In this document: piece by piece, positions 52,171-60,241 of the stretch
Position numbering within the stretch: the stretch's first letter is position 1
How the letters are laid out: each line of letters begins with the position of its first letter
NCBI GenBank assembly: GCA_030536755.1
Contig: JAUNPJ010000006.1
Location: forward strand, 1 to 64,000
Reading direction: 5' to 3'
Length of the DNA: 64,000 nucleotides
DNA from: Eubacteriales bacterium
GTDB taxonomy: Bacteria; Bacillota; Clostridia; Lachnospirales; Lachnospiraceae
The notes under the pieces: generated by a model
The model's database searches: none
What the model saw: only the letters and a program-made list of their open reading frames with translations
Told to the model about the DNA's origin: nothing
Made by a program: the position numbers and the translations under genes

Positions 52171-52845
52171 ATGATTTATTGCGTCGAAGATGAGAGAAAC
52201 ATCAGAGAATTGATTGTATATACGCTGGAGACAAGTGGTTTTGAGGCCAAAGGTTTTGCCAGCGGAGCAGAATTTTTTCAGGATCTGGCACTGGAAAAAC
52301 CGGAGCTGATTCTTCTGGATATCATGCTTCCGGGAGAAGATGGCCTTGAGATTCTGAAAAAATTGAAAAATTCCACAAATACCAAAGATATTCCTGTTAT
52401 CATGGTTACTGCCAGAGGTGCGGAGTACGACAAGGTTCTTGGACTGGACAGCGGAGCGGATGACTATATTGCAAAGCCTTTCGGAATGATGGAATTTGTT
52501 GCGCGTGTAAAAGCTCTGCTTCGCCGCAGTAAAAAAATACCTTCCAATCGAAGGCTTGGAATCGGCAAACTGGAATTGGATGTCAACAAGCATGTCGTGA
52601 CCGTTGATGGGGAAGAGACCGTTCTGACCCTCAAGGAATTTCAGCTTTTGCAGTATCTGTTGGAGAACGTTGGAATTGTCCTTTCCAGAGATCAGCTGCT
52701 GGCACACATCTGGGGGTATGATTTTGATGGTGAGACGAGAACCGTGGATGTGCACATCCGTACACTTCGCCAGAAGCTTGGAAGCTGCGGTGAGCTGATC
52801 GAGACGGTGCGCGGAGTCGGATATCGTATTGGAGAACCAAGATGA
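52171..52845 (+). CDS. OmpR-type response regulator of the Pho system (PhoB/PhoP)
   Basis: 224 residues: a receiver domain (acidic E6/D7, phospho-acceptor D50 in LILLDIMLPGEDGLE, K in IAKPFGMMEF) and an OmpR-type winged helix (about 125-222) with SRDQLLAHIWGYDFDGETRTVDVHI and GVGYRI. Its place directly between phoU and a PhoR-type kinase marks it as the phosphate-starvation regulator. It starts 3 bp after phoU and overlaps the kinase gene by 4 nt. Confidence 0.92.
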   Translation: MIYCVEDERNIRELIVYTLETSGFEAKGFASGAEFFQDLALEKPELILLDIMLPGEDGLEILKKLKNSTNTKDIPVIMVTARGAEYDKVLGLDSGADDYIAKPFGMMEFVARVKALLRRSKKIPSNRRLGIGKLELDVNKHVVTVDGEETVLTLKEFQLLQYLLENVGIVLSRDQLLAHIWGYDFDGETRTVDVHIRTLRQKLGSCGELIETVRGVGYRIGEPR

Positions 52846-54506
52846 AGAAAAAAATTCTGAAAAATATGACAATTCTGATTGCCATTTCCATGCTGGTCAT
52901 GTTTGGGCTGATGATTATTCTGATCGATCAGCAGAGCCGACACCAGATGCAGGAAATGGTAGAGGCAGAGACCGGATATGTGAAGCTGGCTGTGGAGGAG
53001 TCCGGGATTTCGTATTTGTCGGAACAGACTGCAAATGTAAGCCCCAGCCGTCTGACGCTGATTCAGGCAGATGGGGCTGTTTTGTATGATTCGGCAGAGC
53101 CGGCAGAAAAAATGGAAAATCACAAAGAACGTCCGGAGGTAAAAGAGGCTCTTGAGAAAGGGAGCGGAAAAAGTACAAGACTTTCTTCTACGATGGGAGA
53201 AGTGACGTATTATTATGCATTAAGACTGTCAGACGGCAATGTGCTGCGTGTGGCAAGAACGACAGACAGCGTATTGATTACGATACGCAACAGTCTCATC
53301 CCGCTTCTTCTGATTTTTGCCTGTGTGCTTGCGATTGCAGTACTTCTTACAAAACGACAGACGGAGCATCTCGTAAGACCGCTGAACTGTCTGGATCTGG
53401 AACATCCTCTGGAGAACGATGTATATGAAGAGATATCTCCTCTTCTTACGAGAATCAACCAGCAGAACCACCAGATTGCGCAGCAGGTGGAGATACTAAA
53501 AGAAAAGCAGGATGAGTATGATACCATCACGGAAAACATGCAGGATGGCCTGATCGTGACGGACAAAACGGAGATATTATCCATCAACAAAAAGGCACTT
53601 GGACTTTTTCATATTAAAAAGAAGGAGTGCATCCATAAAAATATTCTTACTCTGAGCCGCAATCAGGATTTGAAGGCCTGTCTGGATCTTGCTTTGCAGG
53701 GACAGTCCAACAATCGGGTTGTGGAGATGGAGGGCGGCAATTATCAGTTCCTTGGAAATCCTGTCCGTGTAGACCAGGAAATCCGCGGCGCAGTCATCTT
53801 CATTCTCGATGTTACGCAAAAAGCGCAAAATGAAAAAATACGGCGGGAATTTACAGCCAATGTATCTCATGAGTTGAAGACACCGCTGATGTCCATCTCC
53901 GGTTATGCGGAGCTGATCATGAATCATATGGTCAGTGCGGAGAATACACCGGAATTTGCGGGGCGTATCTATCAGGAGGCAAATCGCCTGTCGACGCTGG
54001 TAGCGGATATTATCAAGCTGTCCAAGCTGGATGAGCAGGAAGACGGCCTTCCGATGGAGGATGAAGTGGATTTGTGGATGATGGCAAACGATGTGAACTG
54101 GCAATTGCAGCAGAAGGCAGAGGAACGAAACATCACGGTGAAACTAAAAGGAGAGTCCGTAAAGATTCACGGCAACCGGCAATTGCTCAGTGAGATTGTC
54201 TATAATCTGGTGGATAATGCCATCAAATACAATGTCGAAAACGGAAAAGTGCACATTCATGTCCATCGCAAAGGAGATCATGCCGAGTTCGTGGTGAAGG
54301 ATACCGGTGTCGGTATTGCCGCTGCCGATAGGGAGCGTGTGTTCGAACGATTTTACCGCGTGGATAAGAGCCGCTCCCGTGAAATCGAGGGAACCGGGCT
54401 GGGCCTTTCCATTGTCAAGCATGGTGTGGCGATGCACAAAGGAGAGATCAAAGTGGACAGTGCACTGGGCAAGGGAACGAAGATTACGGTAGTGTTTCCA
54501 CTGTGA
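52842..54506 (+). CDS. PhoR-type sensor histidine kinase
   Basis: 554 residues. TM1 lies at about 8-26, an extracytoplasmic segment runs to about 145, and TM2 at about 147-166. A HAMP-like linker and a PAS domain (about 220-320, ENMQDGLIVTDKTEILSIN) follow. HisKA has FTANVSHELKTPLMSISGYAELI with H343. HATPase has LVDNAIKYN, DTGVGIA and GTGLGLSIV. This is the PhoR layout of Firmicutes. It phosphorylates the adjacent regulator when phosphate is scarce. A terminator follows the gene. Confidence 0.92.
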   Translation: MKKKILKNMTILIAISMLVMFGLMIILIDQQSRHQMQEMVEAETGYVKLAVEESGISYLSEQTANVSPSRLTLIQADGAVLYDSAEPAEKMENHKERPEVKEALEKGSGKSTRLSSTMGEVTYYYALRLSDGNVLRVARTTDSVLITIRNSLIPLLLIFACVLAIAVLLTKRQTEHLVRPLNCLDLEHPLENDVYEEISPLLTRINQQNHQIAQQVEILKEKQDEYDTITENMQDGLIVTDKTEILSINKKALGLFHIKKKECIHKNILTLSRNQDLKACLDLALQGQSNNRVVEMEGGNYQFLGNPVRVDQEIRGAVIFILDVTQKAQNEKIRREFTANVSHELKTPLMSISGYAELIMNHMVSAENTPEFAGRIYQEANRLSTLVADIIKLSKLDEQEDGLPMEDEVDLWMMANDVNWQLQQKAEERNITVKLKGESVKIHGNRQLLSEIVYNLVDNAIKYNVENGKVHIHVHRKGDHAEFVVKDTGVGIAAADRERVFERFYRVDKSRSREIEGTGLGLSIVKHGVAMHKGEIKVDSALGKGTKITVVFPL

Positions 54507-54538
54507 TCAGGATAAATTTATAAAGGATTATAAATAGG

Positions 54539-54578
54539 AATATCGCACAGGATTTGAAAGAGTTCTGTGCGATATTTT
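54539..54578 (+). terminator. Intrinsic terminator after the Pho two-component genes
   Basis: AATATCGCACAG (54539-54550) pairs perfectly with CTGTGCGATATT (54565-54576), then a short T-run. The 14-nt loop is larger than usual. Confidence 0.7.
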
Positions 54579-54592
54579 ACGTTGATTTTACG
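54575..54592 (+). promoter_or_regulatory. Pho-box-like direct repeat before ppk1
   Basis: TTTTACG occurs at 54575-54581 and 54586-54592, 11-bp period with a 4-bp gap, the geometry of PhoB-type boxes. A weak -10 (TAGATT, 54605-54610) follows. It suggests that ppk1 and the genes behind it are under the same phosphate regulator. Confidence 0.45.
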
Positions 54593-54682
54593 AAAACAGG
54601 ACATTAGATTATACAGAAAGGAAATATGATAAGAGAGAAAGATGTTGAGAAAAAACGAAAAATGAAAAATGGAGAGAAAAGT

Positions 54683-56764
54683 ATGAGCAAACAGAAAATT
54701 TACATGAATCGCGAACTGTCATGGGTGAAGTTCAATGAACGTGTGCTGGAGGAGGCAGAAGACAAAAAAACACCGCTGTGTGAGAGACTGTCCTTTGCGT
54801 CTATTTACCAGAGCAATCTGGATGAGTTCTTTATGGTAAGAATTGGTTCTTTGATTGATCAGATGATCGTTTCCAAAGAAATTCGTGACAACAAGACAAA
54901 TATGACTCCGCTGGAGCAAATCAAAGCGATTCTGGAAGAAGTTTCACGTTTGAATTACAGAAAAGATGCTGTCTATGAAGAGATGATGAATGAACTGGAA
55001 AAATACGGCATCAAAATCGTAGATTTCCGAAAGGTAAGCAAAAAGGAAAGTCAGTCTTTGAGACAGTATTTTGAAAGTGAGATTGCACCGCTGATTTCTC
55101 CTACCATTGTCGGAAAAAGACAGCCGTTCCCATTCTTAAGAAACAAAGAAATCTATGCGGTAGGCGTATTAGAACGAAAAAATGGAAAAGAGAAACTGGG
55201 TATTATTCCATGTAGTTCCGGTGTTTTCCCGCGATTGATTCCTGTTCCTGGTACTTCAGGAACCTATATGCTTTCTGAAGAACTGATCTTGCATTATATT
55301 CCAGATGCTTTTCCTGGATATACAGTAAAATCGAAATCTCTGATTCGTGTGACGCGAAATGCAGATATTGATGCAGATGCGCTCTATGATGAGGATCTGG
55401 ATTACCGTGATTTCATGGTAGATCTGATTAAGAAAAGAAAAAGACTGGCACCGGTACGTCTGGAGATGTCTAGGGAACTGGACGGAGACATTGTAGATAC
55501 GCTCTGTGATTATCTGGATGTGAAAGAAGATTATGTTTTCTGTAATCATACACCGCTGGATTTATCTTTTTTATTCCAGCTGGAAGATAAACTGAGAAAC
55601 ATTACGGAGCTGTTCTATGAAAAACGAATTCCTCAGAATTCTTCTCAGTTCAAAAAGGGCGAATCTATTCTGGCACAGATTCAGCAGAAGGATAAGCTTC
55701 TGTCTTATCCGTTTGACAGCATCAAACCGTTTCTGGAAATGCTGCACGAAGCGGCAAATGATCCGCAGGTGGTATCGGTGAAGATGACACTGTATCGTGT
55801 TGCTCGTCAGAGTAAGGTGGTAGAGGCGCTGATTGAAGCGGCAGAGAACGGAAAAGAAGTGTTGGTTCTGGTAGAACTGAAAGCACGTTTTGATGAAGAA
55901 AATAATATTGAGTGGTCCAGAAGACTGGAGGAGGCAGGCTGTCAGGTGATTTACGGACTGGATGGCTATAAAGTGCACTCTAAGCTCTGCCTGATTACCA
56001 AAAAGACAGAAAATGGTCTGGAATACATTACACAGGTTGGAACCGGAAATTATAATGAAAAAACAGCAAGATTGTATACAGATTTATCGATGATGACAGC
56101 AAATATGGAAATCGGACAGGAGGCTTCCGCCGTATTTGGAGCTCTTGCAATGGGAGAGACAGTAAAAGCGACGAAACATCTTCTGGTGGCTCCGAATTGT
56201 CTTCAGAATAAAGTCCTGGATATGATCGAGGAAGAAATCGAGCATGCAAAAAATGGAGAGGAAGCTTACATTGGAGTAAAGATCAACTCTCTGACCGATA
56301 AGAAAATCATTGACCGTCTGATTCAGGCATCAAAGGCCGGGGTAAAAATTGATCTGGTGGTTCGCGGCATCTGCTGTCTGATACCTGGGGTAGCGGGTGA
56401 GACAGAAAATATCCGCGTGATCAGCATTGTAGGCCGTTATCTGGAGCATTCCCGCATTTATATTTTCGGCTGCGAAGAACGCCAGAAGTTGTACATAGCA
56501 TCGGCAGATTTTATGACCAGAAATACATTGCGCCGCGTAGAGGTGGCTGTTCCGATTTATGATCCGGATCTTCGTGCTCAACTGAATGAAATGTTTATTA
56601 CCATGCTCAGTGACAACCAACAGGCGCGAGAACTGAAAAGCGATGGTATTTATACGAGAGTTCACTCTGATGATACACAACTGAATTCCCAGGAATTCTT
56701 TTTTTCCCAGGCATACGCACAGGTGCAGGGGCTGGCAGAGGCAGCAGCGTCGAAAGAGGCGTAG
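54683..56764 (+). CDS. ppk1: Polyphosphate kinase 1
   Basis: 693 residues from the ATG at 54683 (GGAGAGAAAAGT upstream; an ATG at 54626 is not needed). PPK1 blocks are MNRELSWVKFNERVLEEA, NLDEFFMVRIG, the catalytic-His region DGYKVHSKLCLITKK and TQVGTGNYNEKTA, and LEHSRIYIFG with the second His. The enzyme makes polyphosphate from ATP reversibly. Its location inside the phosphate regulon links phosphate uptake with storage. Confidence 0.96.
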   Translation: MSKQKIYMNRELSWVKFNERVLEEAEDKKTPLCERLSFASIYQSNLDEFFMVRIGSLIDQMIVSKEIRDNKTNMTPLEQIKAILEEVSRLNYRKDAVYEEMMNELEKYGIKIVDFRKVSKKESQSLRQYFESEIAPLISPTIVGKRQPFPFLRNKEIYAVGVLERKNGKEKLGIIPCSSGVFPRLIPVPGTSGTYMLSEELILHYIPDAFPGYTVKSKSLIRVTRNADIDADALYDEDLDYRDFMVDLIKKRKRLAPVRLEMSRELDGDIVDTLCDYLDVKEDYVFCNHTPLDLSFLFQLEDKLRNITELFYEKRIPQNSSQFKKGESILAQIQQKDKLLSYPFDSIKPFLEMLHEAANDPQVVSVKMTLYRVARQSKVVEALIEAAENGKEVLVLVELKARFDEENNIEWSRRLEEAGCQVIYGLDGYKVHSKLCLITKKTENGLEYITQVGTGNYNEKTARLYTDLSMMTANMEIGQEASAVFGALAMGETVKATKHLLVAPNCLQNKVLDMIEEEIEHAKNGEEAYIGVKINSLTDKKIIDRLIQASKAGVKIDLVVRGICCLIPGVAGETENIRVISIVGRYLEHSRIYIFGCEERQKLYIASADFMTRNTLRRVEVAVPIYDPDLRAQLNEMFITMLSDNQQARELKSDGIYTRVHSDDTQLNSQEFFFSQAYAQVQGLAEAAASKEA

Positions 56765-56776
56765 GAGGATTAAAAA

Positions 56777-57661
56777 ATGAAAAGAACAAAAATGCCGGTT
56801 CTGTTATCTGCATTGCTTATGGCAGCACTGCTGTCAGGATGTAGTCAAAGCGGTCAGGACAGTTCTCAGAGCATGAAAACAGAGGGATTGGATCAATTAA
56901 AGGATATTCAGGTTGTTTCAAGAGAAGAGGGATCCGGAACCAGAAGTGCATTTGCCGAGCTTGTAGGATTTGTGGGAAATGAGGAAGGAAAACCGGATTT
57001 GACAACAGACAAAGCGCAAATTGCAGAAAATGCGGAGGAAGTGTGCAAACTGGTGGGCGAAAATACATCGGCTGTCGGCTATATTTCTCTTGGAACTGTG
57101 CCGGAGGACGGCGGGATAAAGGTTTTGAAGGTCAACGGAACGCAGGCCAGTCTGGAAGAAAAAAGCTACCCGTTAAGCCGTACCTTTTATCTGGCATACT
57201 CTGGTCAGCTTAGTGAACTGGAACAGGATTTCCTTTCTTATGTACACGGTGCGGGGCAGGATATAGTGGCCGAAGCTTATATTCCCGTGGCAAAGAGCAG
57301 TTCGTTTTTGTCAAATAAAGCAAAAGGAACATTAAAAATCGGTGGTTCTACATCCGTAGCACCATTGATAGCAAATCTGGCAAATGCCTACATGAAAATC
57401 AATTCCAACGCAAAGATTATTGTGCAGTCTTCAGATTCCTCTGATGGACTTACCAAAGCTATGTCGGGTGAATTTGATTTCGGAATGTCATCCAGAGATC
57501 TCAAGGATTACGAGATGGAACTGCTGGATTATGAGGCGATTGCTGAGGATGATATTGCAGTAATCGTGAATGCAGAAAATCCTCTGGAGGATATTACTTT
57601 GGAAGAATTGAAAAATGTATTTACAGGAACGTTTATAAAGTGGGAAGAGTTGAATCAGTAA
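56777..57661 (+). CDS. Phosphate-binding lipoprotein PstS-like (copy 2)
   Basis: 294 residues. It has a signal peptide with lipobox LLSGC (about 19-23), then DIQVVSREEGSGTRSAFAEL (about 45-62) and GGSTSVAPLIANLANAYM (about 190-207) for the phosphate site, and FGMSSRDLKDYE. It is clearly related to copy 1, but shorter and diverged. No second pstCAB is present, so it may feed the same permease or serve as a phosphate sensor. It starts 12 bp after ppk1 with AGGAGGATTAAAAA. Confidence 0.9.
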   Translation: MKRTKMPVLLSALLMAALLSGCSQSGQDSSQSMKTEGLDQLKDIQVVSREEGSGTRSAFAELVGFVGNEEGKPDLTTDKAQIAENAEEVCKLVGENTSAVGYISLGTVPEDGGIKVLKVNGTQASLEEKSYPLSRTFYLAYSGQLSELEQDFLSYVHGAGQDIVAEAYIPVAKSSSFLSNKAKGTLKIGGSTSVAPLIANLANAYMKINSNAKIIVQSSDSSDGLTKAMSGEFDFGMSSRDLKDYEMELLDYEAIAEDDIAVIVNAENPLEDITLEELKNVFTGTFIKWEELNQ

Positions 57662-57678
57662 ACGAATAGGAGAAAATC

Positions 57679-59430
57679 ATGAAGGATACATTACAGATTA
57701 TATTTGGATTGTTTGGCGGTCTTGCCATATTCATTTATGGTATGAATATGATGAGTGAGAGTCTGCAGAAGGCTGCCGGGGAGAAGATGAAAAAAGTGTT
57801 ATCGCTGCTCACAAAGAATCGTCTGCTTGGCGTGATTGCGGGAGCTCTGACAACGGCTGTACTGCAAAGCAGCAGCGCCACTACCGTTATGGCAATCGGA
57901 TTTGTCAGTGCGGGACTGATGAGTCTGCCACAGGCAATCTCGATTATTTTTGGTGCGAATATCGGAACGACGATGACGGCACAGATTATTGCGTTTAAGA
58001 TCAGTGACTATATTTATCTGTTCGTATTTCTGGGATTTCTTGTTTCTTTTGTTGTGAAATCTGAAAAGTGGAAAAATATCGGTCAGACAATTTTTGCATT
58101 CGGTCTTCTGTTTTTGGGAATTGAGACAATGGGAAGCGTCATGAAGCCTCTTGCATCCAGCCCGATTTTTGTGGACTTGATCGGAAAAGTAGCAGATGTT
58201 CCGATTCTTGGTCTTCTTGTTGGTACGGTCATGACACTTGTGGTACAGAGCAGCAGCGCGACAATTGCAGTTTTGCAAAACTTTGCGGCGCAGGCCGGCC
58301 CTGACGGTGTGAGCAGTATTCTGGGACTTGCTGGTGCACTCCCGGTACTTCTCGGAGATAACATCGGAACGACGATCACGGCACTTCTGGCAAGTATCGG
58401 TCAGTCTAAAGATGCAAAGAGAACCGCATTGGCACATTGCATTTTTAATGTTTCCGGTTCTCTGGTATTTATCTGGTTTACAAAACCGTACGCAGCTTTG
58501 ATTCAGCAGCTTTCTCCAAAGGGAGCTGAAATAGAAGTGATCTCCAGACAGATTGCCAATGCCCATACCGGTTTCAACCTCTGTATGACAGTTGTGTGGA
58601 CGATTCTTCTCGGTGTGATGGTGAAAATTGTAATGAAACTGATTCCGGATGGAAAAAGAAAAGACGAGCAAAACCCGGCAGAAGCGTGGTATCTGGATTC
58701 CAATATCATCAATCAGCCCGCTGCAGCATTACAGCTGGTGGCAAAGGAAGTACTGCGCTGCTGCAATATGGTAAAAGAAATGCTGCAGAAAACAGCAGAG
58801 GCAGCCAGGACAGAGGACGAGATGATCCTTGCCGAGGTTGAATCAAGAGAATATATCGTAGGAAATCTGAATGTCAAGATTACGGATTATCTGGCAGAGA
58901 TGTTTTCCGCAGGTGTTCTGACAGAAGAACAGGCGACTCAGACAGCCAGAATGATGTACATACTCAGCGATGTGGAACGTATCAGCAGCTTGTGCAAAGA
59001 TATTGCGGACTCCATTCAGGATAAGATTGACGGAACGTATGAATTTACCAGAGAGGCAATGCTGGAATTGGAGCAAAGCCTTCGAAAAGTGGAAAATATG
59101 TACACCGATACCTTTTTGCTGATCGAAAGTGGAGAGAAAGAAAAAGCACGGGAGATTCTCAGACAAAAGGATCAGATCATGGATCTGGATCTGAATATGA
59201 GAAAAGCTCATATGAACCGCGTAGCAAGCGGAAAATGTTCGGCAAGCCTGACCGCACCGTTTTCGAAGGTGCTGCATGCCATTGACAGAATCGGAAATTC
59301 CTGCGTGAATATCGCAGAAGCTATTTCCGGACAGATGGATTTTCACTATTTTATGATCGAGGATGACAAGAAAGTAGTTGAAAAACGGATAGAATATGAC
59401 GCAATAAAAAAAGAAAATGTTGCAGTATAG
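57679..59430 (+). CDS. Na/Pi cotransporter (NptA/YjbB type) with PhoU-like C-terminus
   Basis: 583 residues. The membrane half (about 1-320) has two inverted repeats with the QSSSATTVM signature (TTAVLQSSSATTVMAIG) and its counterpart LVVQSSSATIAVLQ, plus GANIGTTMTAQI and GDNIGTTITALL. The C-terminal ~200 residues are helical and PhoU-like (RMMYILSDVERISSLCKDIAD; AIDRIGNSCVNIAEAI). It moves phosphate with sodium as a low-affinity partner of Pst. It ends the phosphate regulon; the stop codon lies within a 17-bp duplication. Confidence 0.92.
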   Translation: MKDTLQIIFGLFGGLAIFIYGMNMMSESLQKAAGEKMKKVLSLLTKNRLLGVIAGALTTAVLQSSSATTVMAIGFVSAGLMSLPQAISIIFGANIGTTMTAQIIAFKISDYIYLFVFLGFLVSFVVKSEKWKNIGQTIFAFGLLFLGIETMGSVMKPLASSPIFVDLIGKVADVPILGLLVGTVMTLVVQSSSATIAVLQNFAAQAGPDGVSSILGLAGALPVLLGDNIGTTITALLASIGQSKDAKRTALAHCIFNVSGSLVFIWFTKPYAALIQQLSPKGAEIEVISRQIANAHTGFNLCMTVVWTILLGVMVKIVMKLIPDGKRKDEQNPAEAWYLDSNIINQPAAALQLVAKEVLRCCNMVKEMLQKTAEAARTEDEMILAEVESREYIVGNLNVKITDYLAEMFSAGVLTEEQATQTARMMYILSDVERISSLCKDIADSIQDKIDGTYEFTREAMLELEQSLRKVENMYTDTFLLIESGEKEKAREILRQKDQIMDLDLNMRKAHMNRVASGKCSASLTAPFSKVLHAIDRIGNSCVNIAEAISGQMDFHYFMIEDDKKVVEKRIEYDAIKKENVAV

Positions 59431-59450
59431 GACAGTTTGCAGTATAGGAC
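59420..59450 (+). repeat. 17-bp-period tandem duplication
   Basis: TTGCAGTATAGGAC occurs at 59420-59433 and 59437-59450. The first copy spans the transporter's stop codon and the second provides a -35 box for the next gene. Confidence 0.85.
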
Positions 59451-59465
59451 GAATGATGCTATAAT
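59437..59465 (+). promoter_or_regulatory. Promoter of the LytTR regulator gene
   Basis: TTGCAG (59437-59442) and TATAAT (59460-59465) with a 17-bp spacer. The -35 lies in the second copy of the tandem duplication. Confidence 0.7.
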
Positions 59466-59516
59466 GGTGCTGTTATAAACATAAAAGAAAGACAACCGTA
59501 TGAGGTAACAGTACAT

Positions 59517-60233
59517 ATGAAAGGCAACATGTTTTGCATAGCTGTCTGTGATGACGAGCCGTCAGACAGAGAAGAAATTGTAAAAATGACAAAAGAAATC
59601 TGTCATTTGGAACATATAGAATCGGAAATTTCCTGTTTTTCTGATCCGGAAGAACTTCTGCGTGCTATAGAAAAAGGAAAATGCTATGATCTGCTGCTGA
59701 TGGATGTGATAATGCCTCGGCAGACAGGGGTAGAGATAGTCCGTGATCTGAGGGCAAAGAAACAGGAAGTTTCTATTGTATTTATATCCAGTAACCGGGA
59801 GATGGCCCTGATGGGATATGAGGTGTCGGCAGCCCGCTATCTCGCGAAACCATTGGAGAGAGAAAAGCTGAGAGAGGCGATTACTTTTTGTTATGGACAA
59901 AGCTGTAATCAGGAGGAATTGTTGATCCCGATCAATGGAGGTGTAAAAAAAGTATCCTCCAGAGAAATCTGTTATATAGAGATCAAAGGGAGAAAAAGCA
60001 GAATTGTACAAGAAAAGGAAAAATGTGATACTTCGCTTTCGATTGACAAGTTGGAAAAGATGCTTGCAGGAAAAGGGTTTATTCGATGTCATCAGAGCTT
60101 TCTTGTGAACTGCAGTTATATCCGGACACTTCGCACTTCTCTGATTGAGCTTACTGATGGAACAGAGATTCCTGTCAGCAAGCATCGTGTTAAGGAAGTG
60201 CGAAGGCTGTTTTTTGATTATATGGAGCAGTAG
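59517..60233 (+). CDS. LytTR-family response regulator
   Basis: 238 residues. The receiver domain starts MFCIAVCDDEPSDREEI with acidic D12/D13, phospho-acceptor D63 (LLMDVIMPRQTG) and K in YLAKPLER. The LytTR DNA-binding domain is at about 140-238: ISREICYIEIKGRKSR-like SSREICYIEIKGRKSR, GFIRCHQSFLVNCSYI and EIPVSKHRVKEVRRLFFDYM. ATG at 59517 after GAGGTAACAGTACAT; an ATG at 59529 is also possible. It faces a GHKL kinase gene tail to tail, 8 bp apart, and is its likely partner. Confidence 0.9.
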   Translation: MKGNMFCIAVCDDEPSDREEIVKMTKEICHLEHIESEISCFSDPEELLRAIEKGKCYDLLLMDVIMPRQTGVEIVRDLRAKKQEVSIVFISSNREMALMGYEVSAARYLAKPLEREKLREAITFCYGQSCNQEELLIPINGGVKKVSSREICYIEIKGRKSRIVQEKEKCDTSLSIDKLEKMLAGKGFIRCHQSFLVNCSYIRTLRTSLIELTDGTEIPVSKHRVKEVRRLFFDYMEQ

Positions 60234-60241
60234 CGGAGATA

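Noticed and set aside
54626-54682. Upstream ATG for ppk1
   Set aside because: The added residues are Lys/Glu-rich and non-conserved, while GGAGAGAAAAGT directly precedes the ATG at 54683, where family homology begins.
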